A stretch of 64,000 bases of DNA from NBLH01 sp050296515 (GCA_050296515.1 JBNKRJ010000098.1:23470-87469); one strand, 5' to 3'; positions 1 to 9,145 are shown, counted from the stretch's first letter. The notes: a model not told the origin generated them from the sequence alone. Numbers and translations are program-made.

Positions 1-744
1 TTCTTTTATGATACACTCAACTTCAAAAGGATCGATTCTAATATTTCCAGTTTTTTGTGGGAACAAAATTGTTTTTCGTAATAAAACAGATCCATAAATT
101 TTATTGTTTACTTTTTCCCTTTCAATGCTTGGTCTGGTAGGTACTTCAATGTCTTGTGCCCAGAAACCAGTATATGAAGGAAATTTATAGTCGTTTAGTG
201 CGCTTAATCCTGCTCTGTCGTAAATTTTAAGCGTTGCAATCAATTGTTCACCCTGATAAACAGTTGATTTATTCAAATTGATACTGGCAAAAATATCATT
301 ACTGTTTGAGCTTTTCACAGCATTACCATCCACCGAAGTTTCCTGGTTTGTCGGATTGCTTCCTTTGAGCACTTCTATGCTCAAAGCATTTGATTCATAA
401 GTAGTTCCATCAACTGTTATTTTTGCTTTTCCAATTGTATAGGTGCCTTCCTTTCTTCCCTGGATAATGTAGGAGTAAGTGTTAGAGATGGTCTGCGTAG
501 TTTTTCCCGAACGACTATCGTAACCAAAACTGGAGCTTGTTTGGGTGCTTGGACCAGCCAAAACATTAAAGTTGCTTAAATCAGGTGGAACAAAGTTAGA
601 ACCATTTGCATTAACCGTAAAATTAAGCCTGAAATTTTCACCAAGCTCAACTACCTTATTTGCTGAAGCTTTGAAAGTAACCTGAGCGATTAAATAATTA
701 CCTAAAAAGCTTATTAATAATACCGTTAAAATAGTTCGTTTCAC
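1..744 (-). CDS. batD: BatD (oxygen tolerance protein), N-terminal 248 residues, cut by window edge
   Basis: The minus-strand frame opens with GTG at 744 and stays open to the window edge, so only the N-terminal 248 residues are present. It starts with a Sec signal peptide (MKRTILTVLLISFLGNYLIA if GTG is read as Met), followed by beta-rich sequence. Segments such as VELGENFRLNFTVNA and IYQGEQLIATLKIYDR-like repeats fit the immunoglobulin-like folds of the BatD family, which sits in the periplasm and is anchored by a C-terminal membrane helix outside this window. It is the last visible gene of the moxR-bat operon, 104 bp after batC. The non-ATG start is the only one that gives a signal peptide. 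The family call is secure from context and pattern; the end is unseen. Confidence 0.85.
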   Translation of the reverse strand, partial: MKRTILTVLLISFLGNYLIAQVTFKASANKVVELGENFRLNFTVNANGSNFVPPDLSNFNVLAGPSTQTSSSFGYDSRSGKTTQTISNTYSYIIQGRKEGTYTIGKAKITVDGTTYESNALSIEVLKGSNPTNQETSVDGNAVKSSNSNDIFASINLNKSTVYQGEQLIATLKIYDRAGLSALNDYKFPSYTGFWAQDIEVPTRPSIEREKVNNKIYGSVLLRKTILFPQKTGNIRIDPFEVECIIKE

Positions 745-848
745 GTGTTATAAGTTTTAGTTAAGTGACTGAAAATTAACCACTAAGCAGATAAGTTGTC
801 TAATAATTTTAGTGCAATTTATGATTAATTAGCTGTATAGCAAATTTA

Positions 849-1847
849 TTACCAGTCTTTTTCCTTTTTCACTTTTTTCCCTTTTACCCTCTTCAGCTTG
901 TCTTGCACGTCTTTTTCATTGTTCTCAATAGCCTCAAGCAAGCGCATTGCATCTTCCTTTGATATTTGATTTGGGTTTTGTTTGTTTTGCTGATTTTCTT
1001 CAGAATCTGGTATCCCGTCATTGTTAGAATCTAAATCACGATAATCAGGAGTGCCATCCTTATCTGTATCCTGAGGTTGTTGAGGGTTCTTCCCGGCTTC
1101 TTCAGCATCTGATTTTCCATCATTATCAGAGTCGTCATCCTTGTAATCAGGTTGCCCGTCTTTATCTGTATCCCGAGGCTTATCAGGGTTGTCGCCAATT
1201 TCGGTTTTATCAGGTATTCCATCACCATCGCTATCGCCTTCTGATGGCTTGTTTTTGTCCTGCTGATTTTTATCCTGGCTGTTTTGCCCATCCTGGTTCT
1301 GATCTTGCTTATTCTGATCCTGGTTTTGCTTATTTTGATCTTGATTCTGGTTCTGGTTTTGATTTTTCTGATTTTCCAATAACTTTTTAAGCTTTTGAGC
1401 ATAGCTTAAATTGTATTTCGTTTGCCTGTCAGCAGGATTATTTTTTAACGACTTTTTAAAAGCCTCAATACTTTTATCAACTTGTTTGATACCTTCATCA
1501 AGCTTTTGTTCCGAAAGAGGCTTTTTAGCCTTTTTTAGCTCACTATTTCCAATGTTGTGATAAATCTTGGCAAGTTTATCTTTATCGGTTGTTTTGTCAG
1601 CTAATTTTGAGAATTCTTTAATCGCATCGTCATATTTTTCTTGCTTGTAAAAGGCATCACCAAGATTAAATCCAGCTTCAAAAGAGCTTTCATTTTTTTC
1701 AAGAGCTTTCTGATAGGAAACTTCAGCATTCCCAAAACTTGCTTCGTTGTATTCATTAACTCCTTGTCGAATATATCTTCTTTCTTGCTGGGCATTTAAA
1801 ATCTCAGCTCCAAATAAAATTATACTTATGATTAGTAAGTGTTTCAT
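849..1847 (-). CDS. batC: BatC-like TPR protein with inserted calcium-binding-type Asp-rich repeats
   Basis: The 332-residue exported protein has a signal peptide (residues 1-19, ending LNAQ), about three TPR motifs (about 25-150, for example EAGFNLGDAFYKQEKYDDAI), then a Gln/Asn-rich linker (about 158-203). Residues about 205-285 form four Asp-rich units such as DSDGDGIPDKTE and DTDKDGQPDYKD. These are the thrombospondin type 3/EF-hand-like calcium-binding pattern. The C-terminal helix MRLLEAIENNEKDVQDKL and the basic tail are typical of BatC. It sits 18 bp after batB and before batD, so it belongs to the Bat operon and probably scaffolds the periplasmic Bat complex. The Asp-rich repeats are unusual for the family. 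Calcium binding is inferred. Confidence 0.85.
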   Translation of the reverse strand: MKHLLIISIILFGAEILNAQQERRYIRQGVNEYNEASFGNAEVSYQKALEKNESSFEAGFNLGDAFYKQEKYDDAIKEFSKLADKTTDKDKLAKIYHNIGNSELKKAKKPLSEQKLDEGIKQVDKSIEAFKKSLKNNPADRQTKYNLSYAQKLKKLLENQKNQNQNQNQDQNKQNQDQNKQDQNQDGQNSQDKNQQDKNKPSEGDSDGDGIPDKTEIGDNPDKPRDTDKDGQPDYKDDDSDNDGKSDAEEAGKNPQQPQDTDKDGTPDYRDLDSNNDGIPDSEENQQNKQNPNQISKEDAMRLLEAIENNEKDVQDKLKRVKGKKVKKEKDW

Positions 1848-1865
1848 AATTAAGTTTTTATGTGG

Positions 1866-2894
1866 TTATGACCGAAGATTAAAAATCTTAAATTTTTCCA
1901 ATTGCTTATTTTTTCTGTTAAGAATAACATAGTCCAGCAACAATAAGACAATAGCAAGGAAAATCAGGTATTGAAAAACATCTTCGTATTCATCATAAAC
2001 AACTGATTCCATTTCCATTTTATCTAGTTTCTCAATCTCATCGTACAATGCATTTAAACCAATTCTCATATTGTTCGCACGAATGTACTTTCCTTCAGCA
2101 GCATTGGCAATTTCAATCAACATGGATTCATCTAACTTGGTCATTATAACATTTCCATTATTATCTTTTCGATAATTGGATGTTCCAGGCAAAGGAATTG
2201 GAGTTCCTTTTGTATCTCCTAAACCTATTGTGTAAATAACAATGCCTTTCTCGTGTGCTTCTTTTGCAATTTCAACAGGATTATCTTCATGGTTTTCACC
2301 ATCTGTAATAATGATTAGTGCTTTATTTGTTTCATTATCAGGACTGTATGAGCGCATTGCTAACTCAATTGCCTCGCCAATTGCAGTACCTTGTTCCTGC
2401 ACCATATTTGTTGAAAGTGTTGATAACAACATTTTTGTAGCGGTGTAATCTGTTGTTACAGGCACTTGTGTGTAGGCGTTTCCTGCAAATACAATCAATC
2501 CAATTTTATCGTTATCAAGATTGTCAAGCATTTTACTAATTGATCGTTTGGCTGCTTCCAATCGGTTTGGCTTAATATCTTCCGCCAGCATACTGTTTGA
2601 AACATCAAGGGCGATGATAATTTCAACTCCCTCAGTTTTTACTTCACGTAGCTTCGAACCAAACTGTGGACGTGCAATTGAAATAATTACCAGTAATAAA
2701 ACAGCAAGAATAATCGCAAATTTAAAACCTCCCCTTCTCTTAGAAACCAAAGGCATGAGGCTGGAAATCACATGGTTATCACCAAAGCGTTCCAATGACC
2801 TTTTCTTACTTATTTGAGTAATAACGTAAATTATTATTAGTACTGGAATGACCAGTAATGCATACAAAAACAATGGATTTGCAAAATGAATCAT
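1866..2894 (-). CDS. batB: BatB, membrane-anchored von Willebrand factor A protein
   Basis: The 342-residue protein has two N-terminal membrane helices (about 8-27 and 55-75), a von Willebrand A domain (about 88-290) and a C-terminal helix (about 310-328). The metal-ion-dependent adhesion site is intact: DVSNS near residue 96, a Thr in PVTTDYTA, and ITDGENHED. VWA proteins of this family are thought to act with a MoxR AAA+ ATPase in assembling or activating periplasmic complexes; Bat genes are linked to aerotolerance in Bacteroides. It starts 27 bp after batA. BatA and BatB are paralogues, and the order here matches the usual one. Confidence 0.9.
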   Translation of the reverse strand: MIHFANPLFLYALLVIPVLIIIYVITQISKKRSLERFGDNHVISSLMPLVSKRRGGFKFAIILAVLLLVIISIARPQFGSKLREVKTEGVEIIIALDVSNSMLAEDIKPNRLEAAKRSISKMLDNLDNDKIGLIVFAGNAYTQVPVTTDYTATKMLLSTLSTNMVQEQGTAIGEAIELAMRSYSPDNETNKALIIITDGENHEDNPVEIAKEAHEKGIVIYTIGLGDTKGTPIPLPGTSNYRKDNNGNVIMTKLDESMLIEIANAAEGKYIRANNMRIGLNALYDEIEKLDKMEMESVVYDEYEDVFQYLIFLAIVLLLLDYVILNRKNKQLEKFKIFNLRS

Positions 2895-2921
2895 TTTGTC
2901 TGTTTTTCTTTTTAAATTAGC

Positions 2922-3914
2922 TTATGGTATTGTTTTCAGAACAGTATTTCTAACTATAACATCAAAAACAAGAGCAAGTAAAACGATAATTGCAAGTGGC
3001 AAAAATTCATCATTTTTACTACTGAATTTTTTTACTTCAACTTTTGACTTTTCCAGCTTATCAATTTCTTTGTAAATATTAATCAATTTTTGATTATTTG
3101 TTGCTCTAAAGTATTTACCGTCTGTTATTTCTGATATTTGTTTTAAAGTTGCTTCATCAATTTCAACCTCCTGGTTTTGGTATTGAATTCCAAACATAGT
3201 TTGAACAGGGTAGGGTGCAAACCCATTTTTACCCACACCAACAGTGTATACTCTTATTCCAAAATTAGCTGCTATTTGAGCTGCCGTAATTGGGTCAATC
3301 GAACCCCGGTTGTTAACCCCATCAGTTAAAAGAATGATGACTTTACTTTTGGCATCACTGTCTTTTAGTCTGTTAACAGCAGTTGCTAAGCCCATTCCAA
3401 TCGCTGTCCCATCTTCAATCATCCCTTGCTTGATGTCTTTGAACAAATTAATCAACACTGCATGATCAGTTGTCAGGGGACATTGTGTAAAGCTTTCACC
3501 ACTAAAAATCACCAGGCCAATACGGTCATCATCCCGACCAGAAATAAATTGAATGGCTACATCTTTTGACGCTTCAAGCCTGTCGGGTTTGAAATCACGG
3601 GCAAGCATGCTACTTGAAATATCTAAAGCAATTACTATGTCAATTCCTTCAGTGGTTGTATCCTCCCAGTTGTTTGTTGATTGAGGTCTCGCCAAAATTA
3701 CAAACAATAAAATAACAACAAGTATACGTACTCCGAATAAAAAGTGTCTTAAAAAATGCTTGTACGTGTATGGTGTTGTTTTAAAGGCCCTTAAGCTCGA
3801 TATTTGGATTGTTGCATGGTTTTCTTTGTCTTTTAAAACATACCATACAATCATTGGGATAATAATTATTAGCCCGTATAAAAATTCCGGATTTTTAAAA
3901 ACTATATTCCCCAT
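2922..3914 (-). CDS. batA: BatA, membrane-anchored von Willebrand factor A protein
   Basis: The 330-residue protein has the same layout as BatB: N-terminal helices (about 10-25 and 60-78), a VWA domain (about 88-290) and a C-terminal helix (about 305-325). The MIDAS residues are seen in ALDISSSMLARD, in the CPLTTDHA Thr and in LLTDGVNNRG. Its start lies 3 bp after the stop of the upstream DUF4381-like gene, so the two are translationally linked. It probably pairs with BatB in the cytoplasmic membrane with the VWA domain exposed. The assignment to A rather than B rests on gene order (A before B) and length. Confidence 0.9.
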   Translation of the reverse strand: MGNIVFKNPEFLYGLIIIIPMIVWYVLKDKENHATIQISSLRAFKTTPYTYKHFLRHFLFGVRILVVILLFVILARPQSTNNWEDTTTEGIDIVIALDISSSMLARDFKPDRLEASKDVAIQFISGRDDDRIGLVIFSGESFTQCPLTTDHAVLINLFKDIKQGMIEDGTAIGMGLATAVNRLKDSDAKSKVIILLTDGVNNRGSIDPITAAQIAANFGIRVYTVGVGKNGFAPYPVQTMFGIQYQNQEVEIDEATLKQISEITDGKYFRATNNQKLINIYKEIDKLEKSKVEVKKFSSKNDEFLPLAIIVLLALVFDVIVRNTVLKTIP

Positions 3915-3917
3915 TAT

Positions 3918-4958
3918 CTAGTTCGAATTTTTTTCGTCAGTTATTGTTACAGGTTCATTTTGGACAGTACCTTCCTCGGTAGATACATTTTCAGGTGCTT
4001 TTATTTGCTGTACTTTTTTTGTTTCATCTACCAATTTATAGGTGTCTTTTAAACATAAATCGTTTTCAGCGGGAAGCGGTTTAAATTTTGCAAATTTCGC
4101 CAAATCTGCAGTTGATAAAATCTGACTTAATTTGTTAAACAGTTCATCCTTAATTAGTTGATTTGATTTGATAGAATCCAGCAATTCATGACTTGTCAAT
4201 TCAAATGTGGCAATATGATACCTGTTTTCAAGATATTCCCTGATGATTTCAGTAAGTTCTGAATAGTACTCTTTTTCCTTATCCGATTGCCACAATTTTT
4301 TTGCCTTTAACTCATCCAATGCCCTGAAAGCAATAATATGAGCTGGCTCCTTGGGTTTTTCCGGAATCCTGATAAGCGGTTTATTTTTCTTTGCGCTCAC
4401 AATAAATAGAACAATCAGAACGATTACTACTGCTACTGCCAATGAAATAAGAATAATCCAACCAAATCGTTGCCATAACTCTTTAAAGGTAAGCGGTGTA
4501 TTGATGGGTTCCTTAATATCAAATACCTGAAGCATTTGAGCAGTATCAATTTTGGCCAGTTCCAATGAATCCATACGAATATCAGCAACGCTTAACATTA
4601 GTTGCTTTGTGAATAAACTGTCTTCGCCATATTTAAAAACAAACGGTGGTATTTGGAAAATACTGTCATCAAAAGCAGTAATCAGTACCTTTTGTGTAGC
4701 AATAATTTTGTTATTGCTAACCTGAGTATCGATACTATTTACCCTTAAAACATCAATTCCTTTAATGATGGTATCTTTTATCTCGGGAAAAATAACAACA
4801 TCATTTTTTCCCTGTTCTACTGATAAGTTTAACCATGTTTGATCACCCATTTCAATGGCTATGGAATCAATTTTGGCACTCACCTTAATATTTTGCGAAT
4901 GCAAAGTAAAAGTTATACCAAAAACCAAAACAATATTTAAAATATATTTTAAATCCAT
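3918..4958 (-). CDS. DUF4381/BatD-like single-pass membrane protein of the Bat operon
   Basis: The 346-residue protein has a signal peptide (1-21, ending LHSQ), a beta-rich periplasmic region (about 22-160), one strong membrane helix (about 165-190, GWIILISLAVAVVIVLIVLF) and a helical cytoplasmic region. That region carries ALDELKAKKLWQSDKEKEYY and REYLENRYHIATFELTSHEL, a pattern common in proteins encoded between DUF58 and BatA in Bacteroidota and similar to DUF4381. The C-terminus is charged. It starts 34 bp after the DUF58 gene and is 3 bp from batA. Its function is unknown; position suggests a structural subunit of the Bat membrane complex. Confidence 0.7.
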   Translation of the reverse strand: MDLKYILNIVLVFGITFTLHSQNIKVSAKIDSIAIEMGDQTWLNLSVEQGKNDVVIFPEIKDTIIKGIDVLRVNSIDTQVSNNKIIATQKVLITAFDDSIFQIPPFVFKYGEDSLFTKQLMLSVADIRMDSLELAKIDTAQMLQVFDIKEPINTPLTFKELWQRFGWIILISLAVAVVIVLIVLFIVSAKKNKPLIRIPEKPKEPAHIIAFRALDELKAKKLWQSDKEKEYYSELTEIIREYLENRYHIATFELTSHELLDSIKSNQLIKDELFNKLSQILSTADLAKFAKFKPLPAENDLCLKDTYKLVDETKKVQQIKAPENVSTEEGTVQNEPVTITDEKNSN

Positions 4959-4992
4959 AGAAGTTAAAATTAACTAGTTGTTAATCAGTTTG

Positions 4993-5856
4993 CTATCTCT
5001 GTTTAAACAGTTGAAGAAGAGGTTTTACATAGTCTTCATCAGTGCCAATACGAGCATTATCAACTCCCGCTCTTGTAAAAGTGTCTTTCAACTTTTTATT
5101 GGCTGCTGTCCATGTCTCTCTGTATTGTTTTCTGATACTTGCATTTGAAGTATCTAACCACATAAACTGATTGGTTTCGGCATCGCGTACTTTTATTAAC
5201 CCAACATTTGGAAGTTCTTCTTCTCGTTTATCATAGATATGAAGAGCAATAACATCATGCTTATAATTAGCAATTCTTAAAGCATCATAAAAATCATCGT
5301 CAATAAAATCCGAGATGATGAAAGAAGTGGTTTTCTTCTTCTGAACATTGGTCAGGTATCTTAATGCTTCTGCTACATTTGTTCCTTTATTTTCAGGACG
5401 AAGGTCAATTAACTCTCTGATTATATGAAGAATGTGTTTTCTTCCTTTTTTAGGTGGAATGTATTTTTCAATTTTATCACTGAAAAAAATCACGCCAATT
5501 TTATCGTTGTTCTGAATTGCTGAAAATGACAATACCGCCGAAAGCTCTGTTATTAGCTCTCTTTTTAGTTGCTTTTGCGTTCCAAATTCCTTTGAATCAC
5601 TTAAATCGACAAGCAGCATTACTGTCAGTTCCCGTTCTTCCTCAAAAATCTTAACATAAGGATGATTAAAGCGTGCAGTTACGTTCCAGTCAATGTTTCT
5701 GATATCGTCACCATACTGATATTCTCGCACTTCGCTAAATGTCATACCACGGCCTTTAAAAGCACTATGATACTCTCCTGCAAACACATGGTTAGATAGC
5801 CCACGTGTCTTGATTTCAATTTTCCTTACTTTCTTTAATAGTTCCGAAGTTTCCAT
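4993..5856 (-). CDS. DUF58 domain protein (MoxR-associated)
   Basis: The 287-residue soluble protein carries the DUF58 hallmark GRGMTFSEVREYQYGDDIR followed by NIDWNVTARFN, then a VWA-like fold (about 80-260) beginning LLVDLSDSKEFG. It has no signal peptide or membrane helix, so it is cytoplasmic. In MoxR systems the DUF58 protein is encoded next to the AAA+ ATPase and is thought to bridge it to membrane VWA partners. It lies 93 bp after moxR. The gap holds a short (TAGAAAT)n-type repeat instead of an obvious promoter, so it is probably co-transcribed with moxR. Confidence 0.9.
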   Translation of the reverse strand: METSELLKKVRKIEIKTRGLSNHVFAGEYHSAFKGRGMTFSEVREYQYGDDIRNIDWNVTARFNHPYVKIFEEERELTVMLLVDLSDSKEFGTQKQLKRELITELSAVLSFSAIQNNDKIGVIFFSDKIEKYIPPKKGRKHILHIIRELIDLRPENKGTNVAEALRYLTNVQKKKTTSFIISDFIDDDFYDALRIANYKHDVIALHIYDKREEELPNVGLIKVRDAETNQFMWLDTSNASIRKQYRETWTAANKKLKDTFTRAGVDNARIGTDEDYVKPLLQLFKQR

Positions 5857-5862
5857 TAAGTT

Positions 5863-5893
5863 TAGAAATTAGAAATTAGAAATTAGGAATTAG
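5863..5893. repeat. Short 7-bp tandem repeat between moxR and the DUF58 gene
   Basis: Four units of about TAGAAAT follow one another, the last slightly altered (TAGGAAT). Related AGAAATTAG stretches occur in other intergenic gaps of this window (about 22188-22225 and 44771-44845). No function is evident. Confidence 0.6.
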
Positions 5894-5949
5894 TCTTTTT
5901 TAGACATTAACATTCCTCTTTCTACTTTTTACTTATTACTTTCAACTAA

Positions 5950-6945
5950 TTACGGAACCTCAACCGTATTTAAGATTTCGCTGATTATTTCTTCCTGGCT
6001 AATATTCTCAGCTTCAGCTTCATAGGTTAAACCAATTCTGTGGCGAAGTACATCATGGCATATTGCCCGAACATCTTCAGGAATAACATAACCTCTTCGT
6101 TTAATGAATGCATAAGCCTTTGCTGCCAACGCAAGATTAATACTTGCTCTTGGTGAGCCACCAAAACTAATTAAGCTTTTAAATTTGCTAAGATTATAAT
6201 CTTCGGGATTTCTGGTTGCAAATACAATATCCAGGATATAACGCTCGATTTTTTCGTCCATGTAAACCTCTCTAACTACTTCTCTTGCTCTTACAATTTC
6301 CTCAGCCTTAAGAACTTTGTTGGCTTTTGGGAATGTTTTTGCAAGATTCTCGCGCATAATCATCTTTTCCTCATCAAATTTAGGATAGTTGATGATTGCC
6401 TTTATCATGAAACGGTCAACCTGAGCTTCAGGTAATGGATAGGTACCTTCCTGTTCAATTGGGTTTTGAGTTGCCAGTACTAAAAATGGTTCTTCCAGTT
6501 TAAATGTTTCAGCGCCAATTGTAACTTGTCTTTCCTGCATTGCTTCAAGCAAAGCACTTTGCACTTTTGCAGGAGAACGGTTAATCTCATCCGCCAACAC
6601 AAAATTTGAGAAAATGGGCCCCTTTTTCACAATAAATTCTTCCCGTTTCTGGCTGTAAATCATTGTACCAAGTAAGTCGGCTGGCAATAAATCCGGAGTA
6701 AACTGTATTCGGCTAAATTTTGCATCAATTGTTGTTGCCAAAGTGTTAATGGCCAACGTTTTTGCGAGTCCCGGAACACCTTCCAGTAAAATATGCCCTT
6801 TTGACAATAGCCCAATTAAAAGACTTTCTACTAAGTGTTGTTGCCCAACTATTACCTTGTTCATTTCCAGCGTAATAAGGTCTATAATTGAGCTTTCTTT
6901 CTGAATTCGCTCATTTAACTCTCTAATGTCAACTGTCTGATCCAT
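5950..6945 (-). CDS. moxR: MoxR family AAA+ ATPase
   Basis: The 331-residue ATPase of the MoxR clade has Walker A EGVPGLAKTLA (about 55-65), Walker B FVLADEINR (about 115-123), sensor 1 in VLATQNPIEQEGTYPLPEAQ and sensor 2 in GGSPRASINLALAAKA. Length and motif order are normal for the family. It is the first gene of the Bat operon, with a strong Bacteroidota promoter 41-72 bp upstream. MoxR ATPases act as chaperone-like remodelers that work with VWA proteins; here the partners are the DUF58 protein, BatA and BatB. Confidence 0.95.
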   Translation of the reverse strand: MDQTVDIRELNERIQKESSIIDLITLEMNKVIVGQQHLVESLLIGLLSKGHILLEGVPGLAKTLAINTLATTIDAKFSRIQFTPDLLPADLLGTMIYSQKREEFIVKKGPIFSNFVLADEINRSPAKVQSALLEAMQERQVTIGAETFKLEEPFLVLATQNPIEQEGTYPLPEAQVDRFMIKAIINYPKFDEEKMIMRENLAKTFPKANKVLKAEEIVRAREVVREVYMDEKIERYILDIVFATRNPEDYNLSKFKSLISFGGSPRASINLALAAKAYAFIKRRGYVIPEDVRAICHDVLRHRIGLTYEAEAENISQEEIISEILNTVEVP

Positions 6946-6985
6946 AGTTTATTATAATAATTTTAATAGTTTTTTTCTTGCCAAG

Positions 6986-7017
6986 CAAATGTATTAATAG
7001 TGAATTCCAATTCCAAA
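6986..7017 (-). promoter_or_regulatory. Promoter of the moxR-bat operon
   Basis: Read on the minus strand, TTTG (7014-7017) is followed after 20 bp by TACATTTG (6986-6993). This matches the Bacteroidota primary sigma factor consensus TTTG-N19..21-TAnnTTTG. The start codon of moxR lies 41 bp further on. Confidence 0.75.
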
Positions 7018-7124
7018 GGCTTTAAGGAAAATTAAAACAAGATTTAACACTTTTTAACTTATTGATGTCATTTAGGAAACCCTGCTTAGTACGCTGTTTC
7101 ATAAATGCTTTCTATTTTTAACAA

Positions 7125-7160
7125 AAAAAAACTCCGGATGAATCATCACGGAGTTTTTTT
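7125..7160 (-). terminator. Rho-independent terminator of the 7181-7525 lipoprotein gene
   Basis: A 12-bp perfect stem AAAAAAACTCCG / CGGAGTTTTTTT encloses a 12-nt loop, with runs of A and T on both sides. It lies 21 bp beyond the stop of the lipoprotein gene and upstream of the bat promoter. It could work in both directions. Confidence 0.85.
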
Positions 7161-7180
7161 ATAAAAGTTAAAATAATTTA

Positions 7181-7525
7181 CTACTTCATTCCTTTGTCTG
7201 CAATTGATGCAATTTTACCATCGGCCCAGCAAATGTCATACATTCTGGTTGTAATACCAGCAGTAAACTCAACTGAGAAGCAATCGCCATTTTTAGCAGT
7301 AACAACAGGGTCTTTTAAATCATACATTCCCATATCGTTTTCTTTCACTTCGTCGCTGACTCCAAATTTTTCTAAAGCTGCAGTTACATCATCAGAAGTA
7401 CCTTTAATCATACTTACAAATTCTGACATTTCTGGAGTCAATTCTACACTAGAACCACCACCACAGCTTGTAAGAGCAAATATGGCTGCTAAAACTACAA
7501 ATAATGACAAGATTGATTTTTTCAT
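7181..7525 (-). CDS. Small lipoprotein of unknown function
   Basis: The 114-residue protein starts with a lipoprotein signal ending in lipobox FALTSC (Cys at about 21), then a Gly/Ser linker and a single small domain. After processing the mature part is about 94 residues and acidic. The central part SVELTPEMSEFVSMIKGT and the C-terminal half with SVEFTAGITTRMYDICWADG resemble small Bacteroidota lipoproteins, but no family is recognised. It is a single-gene unit with its own promoter (7557-7588) and terminator (7125-7160). Confidence 0.8.
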   Translation of the reverse strand: MKKSILSLFVVLAAIFALTSCGGGSSVELTPEMSEFVSMIKGTSDDVTAALEKFGVSDEVKENDMGMYDLKDPVVTAKNGDCFSVEFTAGITTRMYDICWADGKIASIADKGMK

Positions 7526-7556
7526 TGTTTATACTTTTTAGTTAATAAATTTAACT

Positions 7557-7588
7557 CAAATGTAGTAGCTATTTTGTGGATTTACAAG
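7557..7588 (-). promoter_or_regulatory. Promoter of the small lipoprotein gene
   Basis: On the minus strand CTTG (7585-7588) is followed after 20 bp by TACATTTG (7557-7564). This matches the Bacteroidota consensus except for the first base of the -33 box. It lies 32 bp before the ATG. Confidence 0.6.
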
Positions 7589-7629
7589 ATTTTGTGAGTT
7601 TAAATATATTAAGACAAATAATTTTTTTG

Positions 7630-9039
7630 TTAAACTTTAAGTGTTTCGCCTTCTGATTTTGCAATTACAACTGCTCCACAGCTATCACTCCATACATTAA
7701 CTGAAGTTCTGAACATGTCCAATAATCTATCAACTGAAATAATAAGGCTCACACCTTCAAGTGGAAGGCCAACAGCTGTCAGAATAATGGTCATCATAAT
7801 TAACCCGGCCATTGGTATACCTGCTGCTCCAATTGATGCCAATAGTGCTGTTGCAATTACGATAATGGTTTCAATAAAACTTAATTCAATGCCATAAGCC
7901 TGGGCAATAAAAAATACTGCAACTAATTCGTAAAGAGCAGTTCCATCCATGTTAATTGTAGCTCCTAAGGGGAGCGTAAAACTTGAAATCTTATTAGAAA
8001 CGCCACAATTTTTGTTAACTGAACTCATTGTTAATGAAAGGGTTGCACCAGACGAAGATGTTGAGAAAGCGGTCATTAAAGCACTACGCATCGCCTTGAA
8101 ATGAGCCCAGGGGCTGGCACCATACCCCAACTTTAGAATTAATGGCAGGGTGATGGATGCATGAAATGCGAGAGCTAATAATACAGTTATCATGTATTCC
8201 CCCATACTACTTGCCAATTTTGCCAAATCGGGTGATTCAGCAACCACCACAGCGACAATACCTAATATCCCCAATGGTGTGAATCTTATAATAAAATTGG
8301 TCAGCTTCATCATCACCTCAAAGGATGAATTGAAGAAGTTGGTTAAGAAAATTCTGTATTTGTCCGTTACTCTGGTAATAAAAAAACCAAATAAAATTGA
8401 AAAGAAGATAATCGAAAGCATGTGTCCATCAGCAAATGATTTAAAAATATTTGTCGGAACAATATGCATTAAAGTATCAGAGAATGAAACTCCTTCTGTA
8501 TTAAAGCTTTCAACAGTGCTTTTTAATCCAATATCAACACCTACACCAGGTTTAATAATATTAACAAAAAATAATCCAATGAGTATGGCTAAGGTGCTGG
8601 TTATCATGTAGTAAAGCATTGTTTTTATACCCAGTCTGCCTAAATTATCAGCTGTTCCTATGTTGGCTACTCCTGAAATAATTGAGGTTAAAATTAGTGG
8701 TACAATTATCATTCGCAGAGCTCGCATAAATAATTCGCCCATCCAGCTAACATAAGGCAAATAGGCATTGTATTTTGCAGCCTGAACTATTTCAGTCTGG
8801 TGTAGTTTATACATTTCTGGTCCTAAAGCTGGTTTCAATCTTTTCAAAAACTCAATTTCGGTCTCTTCAAAATCCTCTCTTTCAGATTGCAGAATTTGAA
8901 TTAGTTCAGATGAAACTTCTTTCTTTTCAAGTTTCGAAATAGTCTCGTCTGTGATTTTCAGAGTGGTAGGAAAAATTATTCCAAAAATAATCCCTAAAAT
9001 CAGACCAATAAGTATTTGCCAATGCAGCTCAAGTTTCAT
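7630..9039 (-). CDS. Dicarboxylate/amino acid:cation symporter (DAACS family)
   Basis: The 469-residue multi-pass membrane protein has the family motifs: the serine-rich hairpin FSTSSSGATLSLTM (about 325-338), ATINMDGTALYE (about 358-369) and a late helix with SVDRLLDMFRTSVNVWSDS. These bind sodium and the carboxylate substrate in GltPh/GltP/DctA-type carriers. Compared with typical members there is an extra charged segment of about 50 residues (about 30-85, SKLEKKEVSSEL onwards) between the first two membrane helices, probably exposed outside the membrane. Substrate (glutamate, aspartate or C4-dicarboxylate) cannot be told by eye. It appears to be monocistronic. Confidence 0.92.
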   Translation of the reverse strand: MKLELHWQILIGLILGIIFGIIFPTTLKITDETISKLEKKEVSSELIQILQSEREDFEETEIEFLKRLKPALGPEMYKLHQTEIVQAAKYNAYLPYVSWMGELFMRALRMIIVPLILTSIISGVANIGTADNLGRLGIKTMLYYMITSTLAILIGLFFVNIIKPGVGVDIGLKSTVESFNTEGVSFSDTLMHIVPTNIFKSFADGHMLSIIFFSILFGFFITRVTDKYRIFLTNFFNSSFEVMMKLTNFIIRFTPLGILGIVAVVVAESPDLAKLASSMGEYMITVLLALAFHASITLPLILKLGYGASPWAHFKAMRSALMTAFSTSSSGATLSLTMSSVNKNCGVSNKISSFTLPLGATINMDGTALYELVAVFFIAQAYGIELSFIETIIVIATALLASIGAAGIPMAGLIMMTIILTAVGLPLEGVSLIISVDRLLDMFRTSVNVWSDSCGAVVIAKSEGETLKV

Positions 9040-9117
9040 AACGAATGTCGAAAAAATTTGTATTTCGCGTAAACATACAAATTTTCTTTTAATCAGCGCA
9101 GAAAACTTTATAAACTA

Positions 9118-9145
9118 AAAAAGGAAAGCCGCAGCCTTCCTTTTT
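9118..9145 (-). terminator. Terminator of the rpsF-rpsR-rplI operon
   Basis: The arms AAAAAGGAAAGC and GCCTTCCTTTTT pair with one mismatch around a 4-nt loop and are flanked by A and T runs. It lies 22 bp past the rplI stop codon. Confidence 0.8.

Noticed and set aside
1031..1402. Open frame within batC in another reading frame
   Set aside because: It is a shadow of the Gln/Asn/Asp-rich low-complexity part of batC and has a biased, unstructured composition.
7194..7541. Plus-strand open frame opposite the small lipoprotein gene
   Set aside because: The minus-strand gene has a lipobox, promoter and terminator; the other frame has none.
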